From Alphaproteobacteria bacterium (GTDB taxonomy: Bacteria > Pseudomonadota > Alphaproteobacteria > JAJUGE01), in NCBI GenBank assembly GCA_029268305.1, contig JAJUGE010000002.1, positions 62,001 through 126,000 of the forward strand: a stretch of 64,000 nt of DNA, written 5' to 3'. Positions 35,376 through 44,364 of the stretch are shown here, in pieces. Numbering within the stretch: position 1 is the stretch's first letter; the number at the start of each line of letters is the position of its first letter. A program made the position numbers and the translations under genes. The notes beneath the pieces are model-generated. The model saw nothing but the letters and a program-made list of their open reading frames with translations, ran no database searches and was not told the DNA's origin.

Positions 35376-36464
35376 ATGAAAGCTGCCGTGCTGCACGAAG
35401 TCGGACAGCCGTTGGTGATCGAGGAGATCGCGATCTCGAAACCGAGGCCACGCGAGGTGCTGATCCGGACCGCAGCGACTGGCGTCTGCCACAGCGATCT
35501 GCATTTCGTCGAGGGATTGTACCCCTATCAGCTCCCGGTCGTGCTGGGGCACGAAGCCGCCGGTGTGGTCGAGGCGGTCGGATCCGACGTTCGCTACGTA
35601 CAACCAGGCGACCACGTCATCACCTGCCTGTCGGCATTTTGCGGGCACTGCGACCAGTGCCTTACGGGACATATGTCGCTTTGTCAGAGCCCGGAGCTCA
35701 AACGGAGCGAGCAGGAAGAGTCCCGATTGTCATCGAACGGCGCCTTGCCGGTGCATCAGTTCATGAACCTCTCTTCGTTCGCGGAGCAGATGCTGGTGCA
35801 CGAGCACGCGCTCGTGAAGATCCGCCCGGACATGCCGCTCGACGTGGCGGCGCTGATCGGCTGCGCGGTGACGACGGGCGTCGGCGCGGTGCACAACACG
35901 GCGAAGGTGGAACTGGGCTCCACCGTGGCCGTGCTCGGGTGCGGCGGCATCGGCTTGTCCTGCATCAACGGCGCGACGATCGCGGGCGCTGCCCGCATCA
36001 TCGCCGTCGACCGGATAGCCTCGAAGCTGGAGCTTGCGCGACGCTTCGGTGCGACCGACGTGGTGAACCCGGCGGATGGGGATATCGTCAAGCAGGTCCG
36101 CGCCCTCACCGACGGCGGTGTGCACTACTCGTTCGAAGCGATCGGCCTCAAGGAGACGACGGAAAACGCGTTCCGAATGCTTCGGCCAGGTGGCACAGCG
36201 ACCGTGATCGGCATGATCCCTGTCGGCACCAGCATAGAGTTGCACGGGCCGGACTTTCTCCGTGAGAAGAAGATCCAGGGCTCGGCCATGGGCTCCAACC
36301 GCTTCAGGGTCGACATGCCGCGCTATGTCGACTTCTACCTCGCCGGAAAGCTCCGCCTCGACGATCTGATCTCGCGGCGCATCCGCCTCGACCAAGTCAA
36401 CGAGGCTCTGGCGGAGATGAAAACCGGCGAGGTCGCCCGCAGCGTGATCGTCTTCGAGCAGTGA
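35376..36464 (+). CDS. Zinc-dependent alcohol dehydrogenase (class III-like MDR)
   Basis: A 362-aa medium-chain dehydrogenase. Catalytic zinc ligands are in TGVCHSDLHF and GHEAAG; the structural zinc cysteines are CGHCDQCLTGHMSLC. The NAD-binding motif is GCGGIGLSC, followed by an acidic residue after the second strand (VDRIASKLE), favouring NAD. Two ATGs are close; GGGGAGG at 35363-35369 is 6 nt from the ATG at 35376, so that start is used. Overall it resembles the formaldehyde/aromatic alcohol dehydrogenase branch. It converges on the dehydrogenase at 36466. Confidence 0.9.
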   Translation: MKAAVLHEVGQPLVIEEIAISKPRPREVLIRTAATGVCHSDLHFVEGLYPYQLPVVLGHEAAGVVEAVGSDVRYVQPGDHVITCLSAFCGHCDQCLTGHMSLCQSPELKRSEQEESRLSSNGALPVHQFMNLSSFAEQMLVHEHALVKIRPDMPLDVAALIGCAVTTGVGAVHNTAKVELGSTVAVLGCGGIGLSCINGATIAGAARIIAVDRIASKLELARRFGATDVVNPADGDIVKQVRALTDGGVHYSFEAIGLKETTENAFRMLRPGGTATVIGMIPVGTSIELHGPDFLREKKIQGSAMGSNRFRVDMPRYVDFYLAGKLRLDDLISRRIRLDQVNEALAEMKTGEVARSVIVFEQ

Positions 36465-36465
36465 G

Positions 36466-37341
36466 CTATTTGTTCATCAGCAGGTGAATCAGGCTCGAAG
36501 TATCCCAACGACCGCCGCCACGCTCCTGAACGTGTGCGTAGAACTGGTCGACCAGAGCCGTGACCGGCAGGCGGGCGCCATTGCGGTTCGCCTCTTCCAG
36601 ACAGATGCCGAGATCCTTCCGCATCCAGTTGACCGCAAAGCCGAAATCGAACTTCCCCTCGATCATCGTCAGGCCGCGATTCTCCATCTGCCACGACTGA
36701 GCGGCACCTTTCGAGATCACATCCAGCACCTGCGGAACGTTGAGGCCCGCCTTGAGCCCGAAGTTCAGACCCTCCGACAAGGCCTGTAGCAGTCCCGCGA
36801 TGCAGATCTGGTTCACCATCTTGGTGAGCTGCCCTGCCCCGGCCTCGCCCATCAGCGTCACGGCGCGGCCATAGCAATCCATCACCGGCTTCGCCTTTTC
36901 GAACGGCTCCGGATCGCCGCCTACCATGACGGTGAGAACACCGTTCTCGGCGCCTGCCTGGCCGCCGGACACCGGTGCGTCGAGGCAGGCGATTCCCTTT
37001 TCCTTGCCAGCGGCGTGGATCTCCCGCGCGACCTCGGCGGAAGCGGTCGTATGGTCGACGAAGATCCCGCCGGGGCCGAGCCCGGCCAGGATGCCGTCGT
37101 CGCCGTAGACGACGCTGCGGAGATCGTCGTCGTTCCCGACGCAGGAGAAGACGATATCGCAGCCTCGTGCGGCTTCGGCCGGTGTGGCGGCGGAGTTGCC
37201 CTTGTACTTGCCCTTCCAGGCCTCCGCCTTCGAGGCCGTGCGATTATAGACGGTTACATCGTGGCCCGCGTTGGCGAGATGGCCGGCCATCGGGAACCCC
37301 ATGACTCCGAGACCGACGAAGGCGACCTTGTGCGTCGTCAT
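36466..37341 (-). CDS. 3-hydroxyisobutyrate dehydrogenase-family NAD(P)-dependent oxidoreductase
   Basis: A 291-aa beta-hydroxyacid dehydrogenase. The Rossmann motif is GLGVMGFPMAGHL with an Arg (YNRTASK) after the second strand, suggesting NADP. The substrate motif DAPVSGGQAGAENG and the catalytic Lys174 with Asn178 in GQLTKMVNQ are present. GGAGG lies upstream of the ATG at 37341, whereas the next ATG upstream (37359) has it behind, so the start is fixed. Could act on 3-hydroxyisobutyrate, tartronate semialdehyde or succinic semialdehyde; sequence alone does not decide. Confidence 0.9.
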   Translation of the reverse strand: MTTHKVAFVGLGVMGFPMAGHLANAGHDVTVYNRTASKAEAWKGKYKGNSAATPAEAARGCDIVFSCVGNDDDLRSVVYGDDGILAGLGPGGIFVDHTTASAEVAREIHAAGKEKGIACLDAPVSGGQAGAENGVLTVMVGGDPEPFEKAKPVMDCYGRAVTLMGEAGAGQLTKMVNQICIAGLLQALSEGLNFGLKAGLNVPQVLDVISKGAAQSWQMENRGLTMIEGKFDFGFAVNWMRKDLGICLEEANRNGARLPVTALVDQFYAHVQERGGGRWDTSSLIHLLMNK

Positions 37342-37413
37342 CGAAATAGACCTCCGCATTTCCGTGCTGGCCGCCGGAGTGTAGCGGGCCCCCGCTCGAC
37401 GGCGCAATGCGCG

Positions 37414-38238
37414 TCAATCCCGCTCGCCTTCCACGGGAATGAGCAGGCTGCTTCGGAATTCGTCCCACAGCTCGCGATCGGGCGTCATGAGCACACCTGG
37501 CACTGGCTCGGCCGGCGCATAGCGTTCCCCGTTGAGACGAGCCAGGTAACCGCCCGCCTCCTCGTGCATCAGGCAGCCGGCGGCGTGGTCCCACGGGTTC
37601 AGTCGCGTATACAATCCGAAGTGCATGCGACCTTGCAGGCGTGCGAGGTATTCCTGGCCGACGCAGCGAGCGTTGAAGACGTGCCCCAGGCGCCCCCTGC
37701 CCGGCCCCCAGATCTCACGGTAAGCCGCGCTCGTACGGTATTTCCGACCGTAGATGGAGCCGTTCATCTGGCGCAGCTGTGACGGCCGGCGCACCCTCAG
37801 GCGTCGGCCAGCCATCCAGGCCCCATCGCCGCGAGAGGCCACCGCCATGCGTCCGGTAGATGGATCGTATATCCAGCCGGCCACCGTCTCGCCGTGGCGG
37901 ACAAGCGCCACGATCACCGCAAAGATGGGCAACCCAGCAGCGAAGTTCGCGGTGCCGTCAAGCGGGTCCAGGACCCAAACGGGGTCGTTTCCGGCCAAGA
38001 GCCCGAGGCGCGCCCTATCGGCCGCAACCGCCTCCTCGCCCAGAACGACCGATCCGGGCATCAGGTCGGGGAGCGATTGCGTGAACCGACGCTCACTCGC
38101 GAGATCTACCGAAGTGACGAAGTCTCCCGGCGCCTTCTCGCCGATGTCCTCGGGATCCAGCGTCGCAAAGTGCGGCATCATCTCTTCGGCGGCGACCTCA
38201 CGGATGAGCGCCGAGACGCGCTCTATGTCTGGCAGCAT
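37414..38238 (-). CDS. Inositol monophosphatase-family phosphatase
   Basis: A 274-aa magnesium-dependent phosphatase of the IMPase superfamily. Metal ligands are in VVLGEEAV, WVLDPLDGTANFA and the C-terminal NPWDHAAGCLMHEEAGG. Members act on inositol phosphate, histidinol phosphate, 3'-phosphoadenosine phosphate or sugar phosphates. The HPxxD-type recognition residues that would settle this are not clear by eye. It lies 19 nt downstream of hflX on the same strand and may be read from its transcript. Confidence 0.88.
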   Translation of the reverse strand: MLPDIERVSALIREVAAEEMMPHFATLDPEDIGEKAPGDFVTSVDLASERRFTQSLPDLMPGSVVLGEEAVAADRARLGLLAGNDPVWVLDPLDGTANFAAGLPIFAVIVALVRHGETVAGWIYDPSTGRMAVASRGDGAWMAGRRLRVRRPSQLRQMNGSIYGRKYRTSAAYREIWGPGRGRLGHVFNARCVGQEYLARLQGRMHFGLYTRLNPWDHAAGCLMHEEAGGYLARLNGERYAPAEPVPGVLMTPDRELWDEFRSSLLIPVEGERD

Positions 38239-38257
38239 GCGGGTCGCGACCGATCTG

Positions 38258-39559
38258 TCATTCGGGTGTGAGGAAGCGCCGCTCGAACCGCGCGCGATCG
38301 GTGGCGTCGATACTCACTTCGAGATGAGCATCGCCGTGCTCATCGCTCCGGGTGAGAACTTGGCCGTGTTCGTACAACCACGCGAGCGCGGCTCCGTCCT
38401 GCAACGGCACGGAATACCGAACGATTTCATTGCCGGCGGACAGCAGCGAGTCGATCTTCCGCATCAGCTCGTCGCATCCCTCGCCCGTCGTGGCGGAAGT
38501 CGTGGCGACGTCGGCATTCGCTTCAGCGAGGCGCACGAACTGCACTCGCTCCTCTGCCCCCAGCAAGTCGATCTTGTTGAGCACCTCGATCCGCGGGCTC
38601 GCTTCGTCCCCGGTCATGCCGAGTTCCTCCAGCACCGCTTCCACGTCCGCCTTTTGGGCCGCTGTCTCCGGGTCCGCCACATCGCGCACATGGAGGATCA
38701 GGTCCGCCTCGATCACTTCCTCCAGCGTCGCCCGGAAGGCAGCGACCAGCTGGGTCGGCAGATCGGATATGAAGCCGACCGTGTCAGAGAGGATGACCTT
38801 CCGGCCGGAAGGGAGCCCGACCGCCCGCATGGTGGGATCAAGGGTCGCGAAAAGCTGGTCCTTCGCGAGGACACCCGCGCGAGTCAGGCGGTTGAAGAGC
38901 GTCGACTTACCCGCATTGGTGTAGCCAACCAGCGCCACGACGGGACACGCCATGCGTCGGCGTGACTCCCTGTGCAGCTCGCGCGTGCGCCGCACTTCCT
39001 CGAGATCACGGCGGATGCGAAGGATACGATCGTCCAGGATGCGGCGATCGAGCTCGATCTGCGCTTCGCCGGGGCCGCCCAGGAAGCCGGCACCACCACG
39101 CTGCCGCTCCAGGTGAGTCCATGAACGGACGAGCCGGGTCCGTTGGTAGGTCAGTGCAGCGAGCTCGACCTGGAGCCTGCCCTCGCGGGTCCGTGCTCTC
39201 GCGCCGAAGATCTCGAGGATCAACCCGGTACGGTCGATCACTTTGGCGCTCCAGGCGCGCTCGAGATTCCGCTGTTGCACTGGCGTAAGCGCCGTATCGA
39301 CGACAACGAGGCCCGCTTCGTGCTCCTTGATGAGCGCCGCCACTTCTTCGACGGTGCCCGCGCCGATCAGGGTCGCCGGCCGAGGCCGCATTACCCGGAC
39401 CACGCGCGCATCGAGAACGAGCAGATCGATCGCGGCAGCAAGTCCTACGGCCTCCGCGAGGCCAGACTCAGGCGAGCGGGTACGAGCGCGCGACAGAACG
39501 GGATGCAGGACGATTGCCCGCCCTGTCGCTTGCTCGTCAGGATTGCCCGATCGGATCAA
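38258..39559 (-). CDS. hflX: Ribosome-associated GTPase HflX
   Basis: A 433-aa GTPase that splits stalled or hibernating ribosomes, notably under heat stress. The N-terminal domain has [16 protein letters not shown] and the linker [13 protein letters not shown] that marks the family. The G-domain has G1 [10 protein letters not shown]3 DTVGFI and G4 NKID. The C-terminal extension is of normal length. Its ATG overlaps the hfq stop by 4 nt, so it is translated together with Hfq, the standard hfq-hflX pair. Confidence 0.95.
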   Translation of the reverse strand: MIRSGNPDEQATGRAIVLHPVLSRARTRSPESGLAEAVGLAAAIDLLVLDARVVRVMRPRPATLIGAGTVEEVAALIKEHEAGLVVVDTALTPVQQRNLERAWSAKVIDRTGLILEIFGARARTREGRLQVELAALTYQRTRLVRSWTHLERQRGGAGFLGGPGEAQIELDRRILDDRILRIRRDLEEVRRTRELHRESRRRMACPVVALVGYTNAGKSTLFNRLTRAGVLAKDQLFATLDPTMRAVGLPSGRKVILSDTVGFISDLPTQLVAAFRATLEEVIEADLILHVRDVADPETAAQKADVEAVLEELGMTGDEASPRIEVLNKIDLLGAEERVQFVRLAEANADVATTSATTGEGCDELMRKIDSLLSAGNEIVRYSVPLQDGAALAWLYEHGQVLTRSDEHGDAHLEVSIDATDRARFERRFLTPE

Positions 39560-39810
39560 CCGGCCGCCGCCTCGTCTTCAGAGGGGTCGAATAGATTTAT
39601 GGGAGCTGCTGGCATCACAGTAGAAATCGCGTGTTTGTAGACAAGCTGCGAGTGCCCGTCGCGCCTCAAGAGCACGGAGAAATTATCAAACCAGGTAATA
39701 ACCCCCTGCAGCTTAACGCCATTGATCAGAAAGACCGTAACTGGCGTCTTGTTTTTACGAACATGATTTAGAAAGACATCTTGTAGATTCTGGTTCTTTT
39801 GGGAGGACAT
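39556..39810 (-). CDS. hfq: RNA chaperone Hfq
   Basis: An 84-aa Sm-like protein that forms a hexameric ring, pairs small RNAs with mRNAs and, in diazotrophic alphaproteobacteria, helps nitrogen control. The Sm1 and Sm2 motifs are visible: [39 protein letters not shown] and YKHAISTV. The acidic short C-terminus is typical of alphaproteobacteria. The gene and its leader are clearly lower in GC (about 44% over 39661-39840) than the neighbours. GGGGAA lies upstream of the ATG; the stop is coupled to hflX. Confidence 0.97.
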   Translation of the reverse strand: MSSQKNQNLQDVFLNHVRKNKTPVTVFLINGVKLQGVITWFDNFSVLLRRDGHSQLVYKHAISTVMPAAPINLFDPSEDEAAAG

Positions 39811-39904
39811 GCCTCATTCCCCTGTTCTGATATTTGGACCGTTGCCTCTCTTTCGAGCCGAACCTCCTGCGGTCTGTTCGTCTGCTGGACCAACCCGACG
39901 GATC

Positions 39905-39931
39905 TTCCGACCCTCCAGAAAGAGGTCGGAA
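39905..39931. terminator. 8-bp hairpin between the HAD gene and hfq
   Basis: TTCCGACC and GGTCGGAA form a perfect stem around an 11-nt loop. On the minus strand it comes 38 nt after the HAD phosphatase stop and about 95 nt before hfq. No U-run follows, so partial termination, processing or regulator binding are all possible. Confidence 0.4.
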
Positions 39932-39968
39932 TGCACACACATTCCTGCCGCGTATATGGGCCAACCAC

Positions 39969-40643
39969 CTATGGTTGGCAACGGCGTTGGCGCACGAGGT
40001 TCCCGAGTGCCGTCAGGTCATCCACCACGATATCGGCAGTGACCCCCTCCGGCAGGGGGACTGGACTGGCACCGGGGTAACGGACGAGTACTGCCGTGCA
40101 GTCGGCCGCCCGGGCCGTCAGCATATCGGTTGCCGAATCGCCAACCATCCAGACATCGCGGCTGAGGTCCACCCCGCTCCCTGCGAGCGCGAGAAGCAGC
40201 GGCGCGCGGTCGGGCTTGTCCGCCTCGGCGTCAGTAGCGCCGACGATGCTGTGGAAATAGCGGGTCCAGCCGAGATGCTCGGCTTCACGTCTGAGATAAT
40301 CACCGCGTTTATTGCTGACTACCACCAGGGTCACGTCGGTCGAGCTCAGCCCCTTGATCAGCTCCTCGGCGCCGGCCAGCGGAACGAGTTCCGTGAGGTG
40401 ACGGGCCTCAAAGCTGCGATAGAAGAGAGCGCGCGCATCCCGCCAATGCTCGCCGAACAGCACAGGGAAGCTGTCTCGCTGCGACCGGCTGATTTTCTCC
40501 ATTGCTTCCGGCAAGGTCCATGGTCGATGGCCGAACGCGACCAGCGTCTCGTTCATGGCGGCATGGATGACCGGCCAATTGTCGACGAGAGTGCCGTCCC
40601 AATCGAGCACGAGCGCCGTCGGCGCGCGCATCGCACGGCTCAT
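39969..40643 (-). CDS. HAD-superfamily phosphatase (phosphoglycolate phosphatase-like)
   Basis: A 224-aa haloacid dehalogenase-like hydrolase. Motif I is LVLDWDGTLVDNW (nucleophile and acid Asp), motif II is VVSNKRG, the lysine of motif III is in EADKPDRAPL and motif IV is MVGDSATDM. The cap lies between motifs I and II, as in Gph-type phosphatases. The ATG overlaps the dat stop by 4 nt, so it is translationally coupled to it. Substrate unknown. Confidence 0.9.
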   Translation of the reverse strand: MSRAMRAPTALVLDWDGTLVDNWPVIHAAMNETLVAFGHRPWTLPEAMEKISRSQRDSFPVLFGEHWRDARALFYRSFEARHLTELVPLAGAEELIKGLSSTDVTLVVVSNKRGDYLRREAEHLGWTRYFHSIVGATDAEADKPDRAPLLLALAGSGVDLSRDVWMVGDSATDMLTARAADCTAVLVRYPGASPVPLPEGVTADIVVDDLTALGNLVRQRRCQP

Positions 40644-41503
40644 GCCTCCGCTCCTTCGCCTTCCATGTAGACTCGGTAAGCTTCGAACAGGCGGCGCGAA
40701 ACCGAGCCCGGCTTGCCGTTCCCGATCACCGCGTCATCGATCTGGACGATCGGCAGCACGTAAGAAGTGGCGCTGGTAATGAAGGCTTCGCGCGCCTCCT
40801 TCGCCTCCGCCAGCGTGAAAGGTCGCTCGATGAGCTCGATCCCTTCCTTGCGGGCGAGCTCCAATACCGATGCCCGGGTAATGCCGCCGAGAATCTCGTT
40901 ACCGGTCGGGCGCGTGACGAGTTGTCCGTCTCGGGTCACGATCCACGCGTTGGTCGAGGCACCTTCGCTGACGACGCCCTGCCCGTCGACGAACCAGGCC
41001 TCATAGGCGCCCACCTCGCGCGCTTGCTGTTTTGCGAGAACGTTCGGCAGCAGCGACGTCGATTTGATATCGCAACGCCCCCACCGAATCTCGGGCACCG
41101 AGACGACCCGTTTGCCGGTTTCCAGAACGAGAGGGTCTGGCGGCGGCTTGAGGGCGACCGTCATGACGATAGACGGGGTTGCATCGACCGGAAACGGGTG
41201 GTCACGCCGGGCGACGCCGCGTGTCACCTGAATGTAGATGATGCCCTGCCGGAGCCGGTTGCGGCGCAGGAGCTCCCGCATCACCACTCGCAGGGCCGAA
41301 CGACTCATCGGAGGCGCGATCCTGAGCTCCCACAGGGAGCGGTCGAGGCGATCCAGATGGCCCTGCTCGTCGACCAGCTTGCCCTTGTGCACGGCGACGA
41401 CCTCGTAGACACCGTCGGCGAACTGATAGCCTCGATCCTCGACGTGGACGAGCGCCGAGCGGTGCGGAACGTACCGCCCGTTGACGTACGAAATGCGTGA
41501 CAT
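40640..41503 (-). CDS. dat: D-amino acid aminotransferase / class IV PLP aminotransferase
   Basis: A 287-aa fold-type IV PLP enzyme. VEDRGYQFADGVYEVVAVHKG opens the active site; the Schiff-base lysine is in CDIKSTSLLPNVLAKQQA. The cofactor-phosphate loops are GGITRASVLEL and SEGASTNAW. It is most like D-alanine transaminases (D-Ala plus 2-oxoglutarate gives pyruvate plus D-Glu), but ADC lyase and branched-chain transaminases share this fold. The position between trkA and hfq is a conserved alphaproteobacterial arrangement. Confidence 0.9.
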   Translation of the reverse strand: MSRISYVNGRYVPHRSALVHVEDRGYQFADGVYEVVAVHKGKLVDEQGHLDRLDRSLWELRIAPPMSRSALRVVMRELLRRNRLRQGIIYIQVTRGVARRDHPFPVDATPSIVMTVALKPPPDPLVLETGKRVVSVPEIRWGRCDIKSTSLLPNVLAKQQAREVGAYEAWFVDGQGVVSEGASTNAWIVTRDGQLVTRPTGNEILGGITRASVLELARKEGIELIERPFTLAEAKEAREAFITSATSYVLPIVQIDDAVIGNGKPGSVSRRLFEAYRVYMEGEGAEA

Positions 41504-41537
41504 CTCTCGCGGATCCCCTCCGTGGTCAGCAGCGAGC

Positions 41538-42914
41538 CTAGAAGTACTCGAGCCTCACCGCAAACATCCGCTCCACCTTCTTCACCACGGTCTCCATCGA
41601 AAACAGCACGACCCGGTCCGCTGCCCGAACCACCGTGTCGCCGCGGGCGATGATTACAGCGTCGTCTCGCACGACCGCGCCGATGATCGACCCGGCCGGC
41701 AGCTTCACATCCCGGATCGGAGTACCGACGATGCTGGACGTTTCCAAGGCCTCGATCTCGAGCACCTCGGCGAAGCCGTCCCCGATCGAATGGACGGCCC
41801 GGATTCGACCGCGACGGACGTGCTGCAGGATCGTCGATACCGTGATCGAGCGAGGATTCACGACGACGTCGATGTCCAGGTACTGAATCAGCGGTGCGAA
41901 GGTCTGCTTGTTGACGAGAGCCACGGTCCGGCGCGCGCCGTAGCGTTTGGCCAGCAGGGAGACAAGTATGTTGGTCTCGTCATCATCCGTCAGCGTGATC
42001 ACCATCTCTGCTTTCCGGACGTTGGCCTCCTCCAGAATCTCAGGGTCGAGGGCATCTCCATGCAGCACGGTCGTCTGCGAGAGAGCCTGCGCTACCCGCT
42101 CCGCGCGGAGCTGGGTGCGCTCGATGATCTTGGCCGAGACCGACGGATGATCCTTCTCGATGAGATCGGCGAGACAGAGGCCGATATTGCCGCCGCCCAC
42201 GATGACGATGCGATGAGCCTCGGGCTCCTCGTGGCCGAAGGCTGCCATCGCGCGGCCGATATGGTTGCTGTCTGCGACGAAATAGACCTCGTCCCGGGGC
42301 AGCATCTGATCCTCGGGGCGAGGCACGAAGCTGCGCTCCCCGCGCACGATGCCGACGATGTTGATGTTCAGGTCGGGAAACAAAGCCGTCAGTTGGCGAA
42401 GCGGCGTGTTGATGATGGGACAATCCTCGGCCACCCGAACGCCGATCAGCCGGACCTTGCCATCCGCCAGCGGGATCATCTCCGAGGCGCCGGGGGCCGC
42501 CAACCGACGCACGACCGCACGCGCGACCTCCAGCTCCGGCGAGATGATCACGTCGATCGGCAGGTGATCGTGGCTGAACAGGTTCGCCCATTGCTGCTCG
42601 CGATAGACCTGCTGCCGGATCCGCGCGACCTTGGTCGGCACCTCGAACAGCGAGTGCGCGACCTGGCACGCGACCATGTTCACCTCGTCGGATTGAGTCG
42701 CGGCGATGATCATGTCGGCGTCGTTCGCGCCCGCCTGCTCAAGGATGTCGGGGTGCGACGCGAAACCGACGACCGCCTTCACATCCAGGGTGTCGCTGAT
42801 CTTCTGGATCAACTCGGCCGACTGGTCGATGACCGTCACGTCATTGGCTTCGGACGCGAGATATCGCGCGATATTGCTGCCGACCTGCCCGGCGCCGCAG
42901 ACGATAACCTTCAT
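41538..42914 (-). CDS. trkA: Trk potassium uptake regulatory subunit TrkA
   Basis: A 458-aa cytoplasmic gating subunit with two RCK halves. The first Rossmann motif is VIVCGAGQVGSNIARYLA and the second is VIVGGGNIGLCLADLIE, each followed by a TrkA-C domain (MLPRDEVYFVADS; LPAGSIIGAVVRDDAVI). It binds NAD(H)/ATP and controls TrkH/TrkG channels in the membrane. No trkH lies in the window, so the channel is encoded elsewhere. It follows ntrX by 29 nt, as in many alphaproteobacteria, and is probably in the ntr transcript. Confidence 0.95.
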   Translation of the reverse strand: MKVIVCGAGQVGSNIARYLASEANDVTVIDQSAELIQKISDTLDVKAVVGFASHPDILEQAGANDADMIIAATQSDEVNMVACQVAHSLFEVPTKVARIRQQVYREQQWANLFSHDHLPIDVIISPELEVARAVVRRLAAPGASEMIPLADGKVRLIGVRVAEDCPIINTPLRQLTALFPDLNINIVGIVRGERSFVPRPEDQMLPRDEVYFVADSNHIGRAMAAFGHEEPEAHRIVIVGGGNIGLCLADLIEKDHPSVSAKIIERTQLRAERVAQALSQTTVLHGDALDPEILEEANVRKAEMVITLTDDDETNILVSLLAKRYGARRTVALVNKQTFAPLIQYLDIDVVVNPRSITVSTILQHVRRGRIRAVHSIGDGFAEVLEIEALETSSIVGTPIRDVKLPAGSIIGAVVRDDAVIIARGDTVVRAADRVVLFSMETVVKKVERMFAVRLEYF

Positions 42915-42943
42915 CGGGTTTGTCCCTCCCGGATCGCCGGAAG

Positions 42944-44338
42944 CTAGGCGCGCTCGCCAGCGACCTGTACGCCGAGGGCCTTCAGTTTGCGATGCAGCGC
43001 GGAACGCTCCATGCCGACGAACACGGCTGTCCTGGAAATGTTGCCCCCGAATCGATTCACTTGCGCCAGCAGATACTCTCGCTCGAAAACTTCACGCGCC
43101 TCCCGGAGCGGGAGCCGCATCATTTCTTCGCCCTTGTCGAGGTGGAGCATGCTGGGCGTGACGGCGCTGATGTCCGGCGGCAGCATGTCGGCGCGGATGG
43201 GGTCGCGCGGATCGCCGGTCGCCATGATGAGCAGCCAGTCCATCACGTTACGGAGCTGACGGACATTGCCAGGCCAGTCGTACGCCTGTAGGACCGCAAG
43301 CGCGTCGTCGCCGATCTCCCGAAGCGGCAAGCCCGCCACGGATGCCGAATGCTTCAGGAAATGCGCCGCAAGCAGCGGAATATCTTCGCGTCGATGACGC
43401 AAGGGCGGAACCTGTAGCGGCACGACGTTCAATCGATAGAGAAGATCCTCGCGGAACCGGCCCGCTCCCGTCTCCTCCATAAGATCCCGATTGGACGAAG
43501 CGATCACTCTCACGTCGACCTGAACGCGCTGGGTGCCGCCGACGCGCTGAAAGGTCTGTTCCTGCAGGACACGCACGATCTTCCCCTGGGTCTGCAGGGG
43601 CATGTCGGCAACCTCGTCCAGCAGAAGGGTCCCGCCGTGCGCCTGTTCGAACAAGCCGACGCGCCCGGGAGATCCGGCGCCGTCCGCGCCGCTCTCGACG
43701 CCGAACAGCTCGATCTCCATCCGATCCGGACTCATGGTTGCGCAGTTGACCACGACGAACGGGCCGCTCGAACGCCGCGACTGCCTGTGCAGCAGCCGCG
43801 CCGCAACCTCCTTGCCCGAGCCGGCGGGACCGCTGATCAGCACGCGGCTGCCCGTGGGGGCCACGCGCTCGATCGCCTGGCGCACGGCGGAGATGGCACT
43901 CGATACGCCGATGAGCTCGGTCGGCCCGCCTGCCCGCAGGCGAAGCTCCTCGTTCTCCCGCCGGAGCGCTGCCGCCTCGATCGCCCGGGCGATGACCAGC
44001 AGCAGCCGATCCGCCTTGAACGGCTTCTCGATGAAGTCGTAGGCGCCCTCCTGGATGGCGGCGACAGCTGTCTCGATGGTTCCGTGACCGCTGATCATCA
44101 CCACCGGCACCAATGGATGCTCCTGCTTGAGCACACGAAGCAGCTCGAGCCCGTCCAGCTCGCTCTTCTCAAGCCATACGTCCAGGATGATCAAGCTCGG
44201 TTGCCGCGCGCGCACCGCTTCGAGCGCTTCCTGGCTGTCCTTGGCGGAGCGAGTCTCGTACCCCTCGTCGCCGAGGATGCCGGCGATGAGCATGCGGATA
44301 TCCGCCTCGTCATCGACTATGAGAATGTCACCCGCCAT
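42944..44338 (-). CDS. ntrX: Nitrogen-related response regulator NtrX, without the GAFTGA loop
   Basis: A 464-aa regulator paired with NtrY. The receiver domain has phosphoacceptor Asp53 in LIILDVW and Lys in FIEKPF. The AAA+ domain has Walker A GPAGSGKE at 170-177 and GGTLLLDEVADMP. The sigma-54 contact loop GAFTGA, present in NtrC as [10 protein letters not shown], is replaced by GVESGADGAGS at 213-223. It therefore should not activate sigma-54 RNA polymerase and may regulate other promoters. The Fis-type HTH is in NISRTAVFVGMERSALHRKL. The ATG at 44338 follows an in-frame TTG. Starts 26 nt after ntrY. Confidence 0.94.
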   Translation of the reverse strand: MAGDILIVDDEADIRMLIAGILGDEGYETRSAKDSQEALEAVRARQPSLIILDVWLEKSELDGLELLRVLKQEHPLVPVVMISGHGTIETAVAAIQEGAYDFIEKPFKADRLLLVIARAIEAAALRRENEELRLRAGGPTELIGVSSAISAVRQAIERVAPTGSRVLISGPAGSGKEVAARLLHRQSRRSSGPFVVVNCATMSPDRMEIELFGVESGADGAGSPGRVGLFEQAHGGTLLLDEVADMPLQTQGKIVRVLQEQTFQRVGGTQRVQVDVRVIASSNRDLMEETGAGRFREDLLYRLNVVPLQVPPLRHRREDIPLLAAHFLKHSASVAGLPLREIGDDALAVLQAYDWPGNVRQLRNVMDWLLIMATGDPRDPIRADMLPPDISAVTPSMLHLDKGEEMMRLPLREAREVFEREYLLAQVNRFGGNISRTAVFVGMERSALHRKLKALGVQVAGERA

Positions 44339-44364
44339 CAAACAGCTGTCATCAAATCCGAGTT

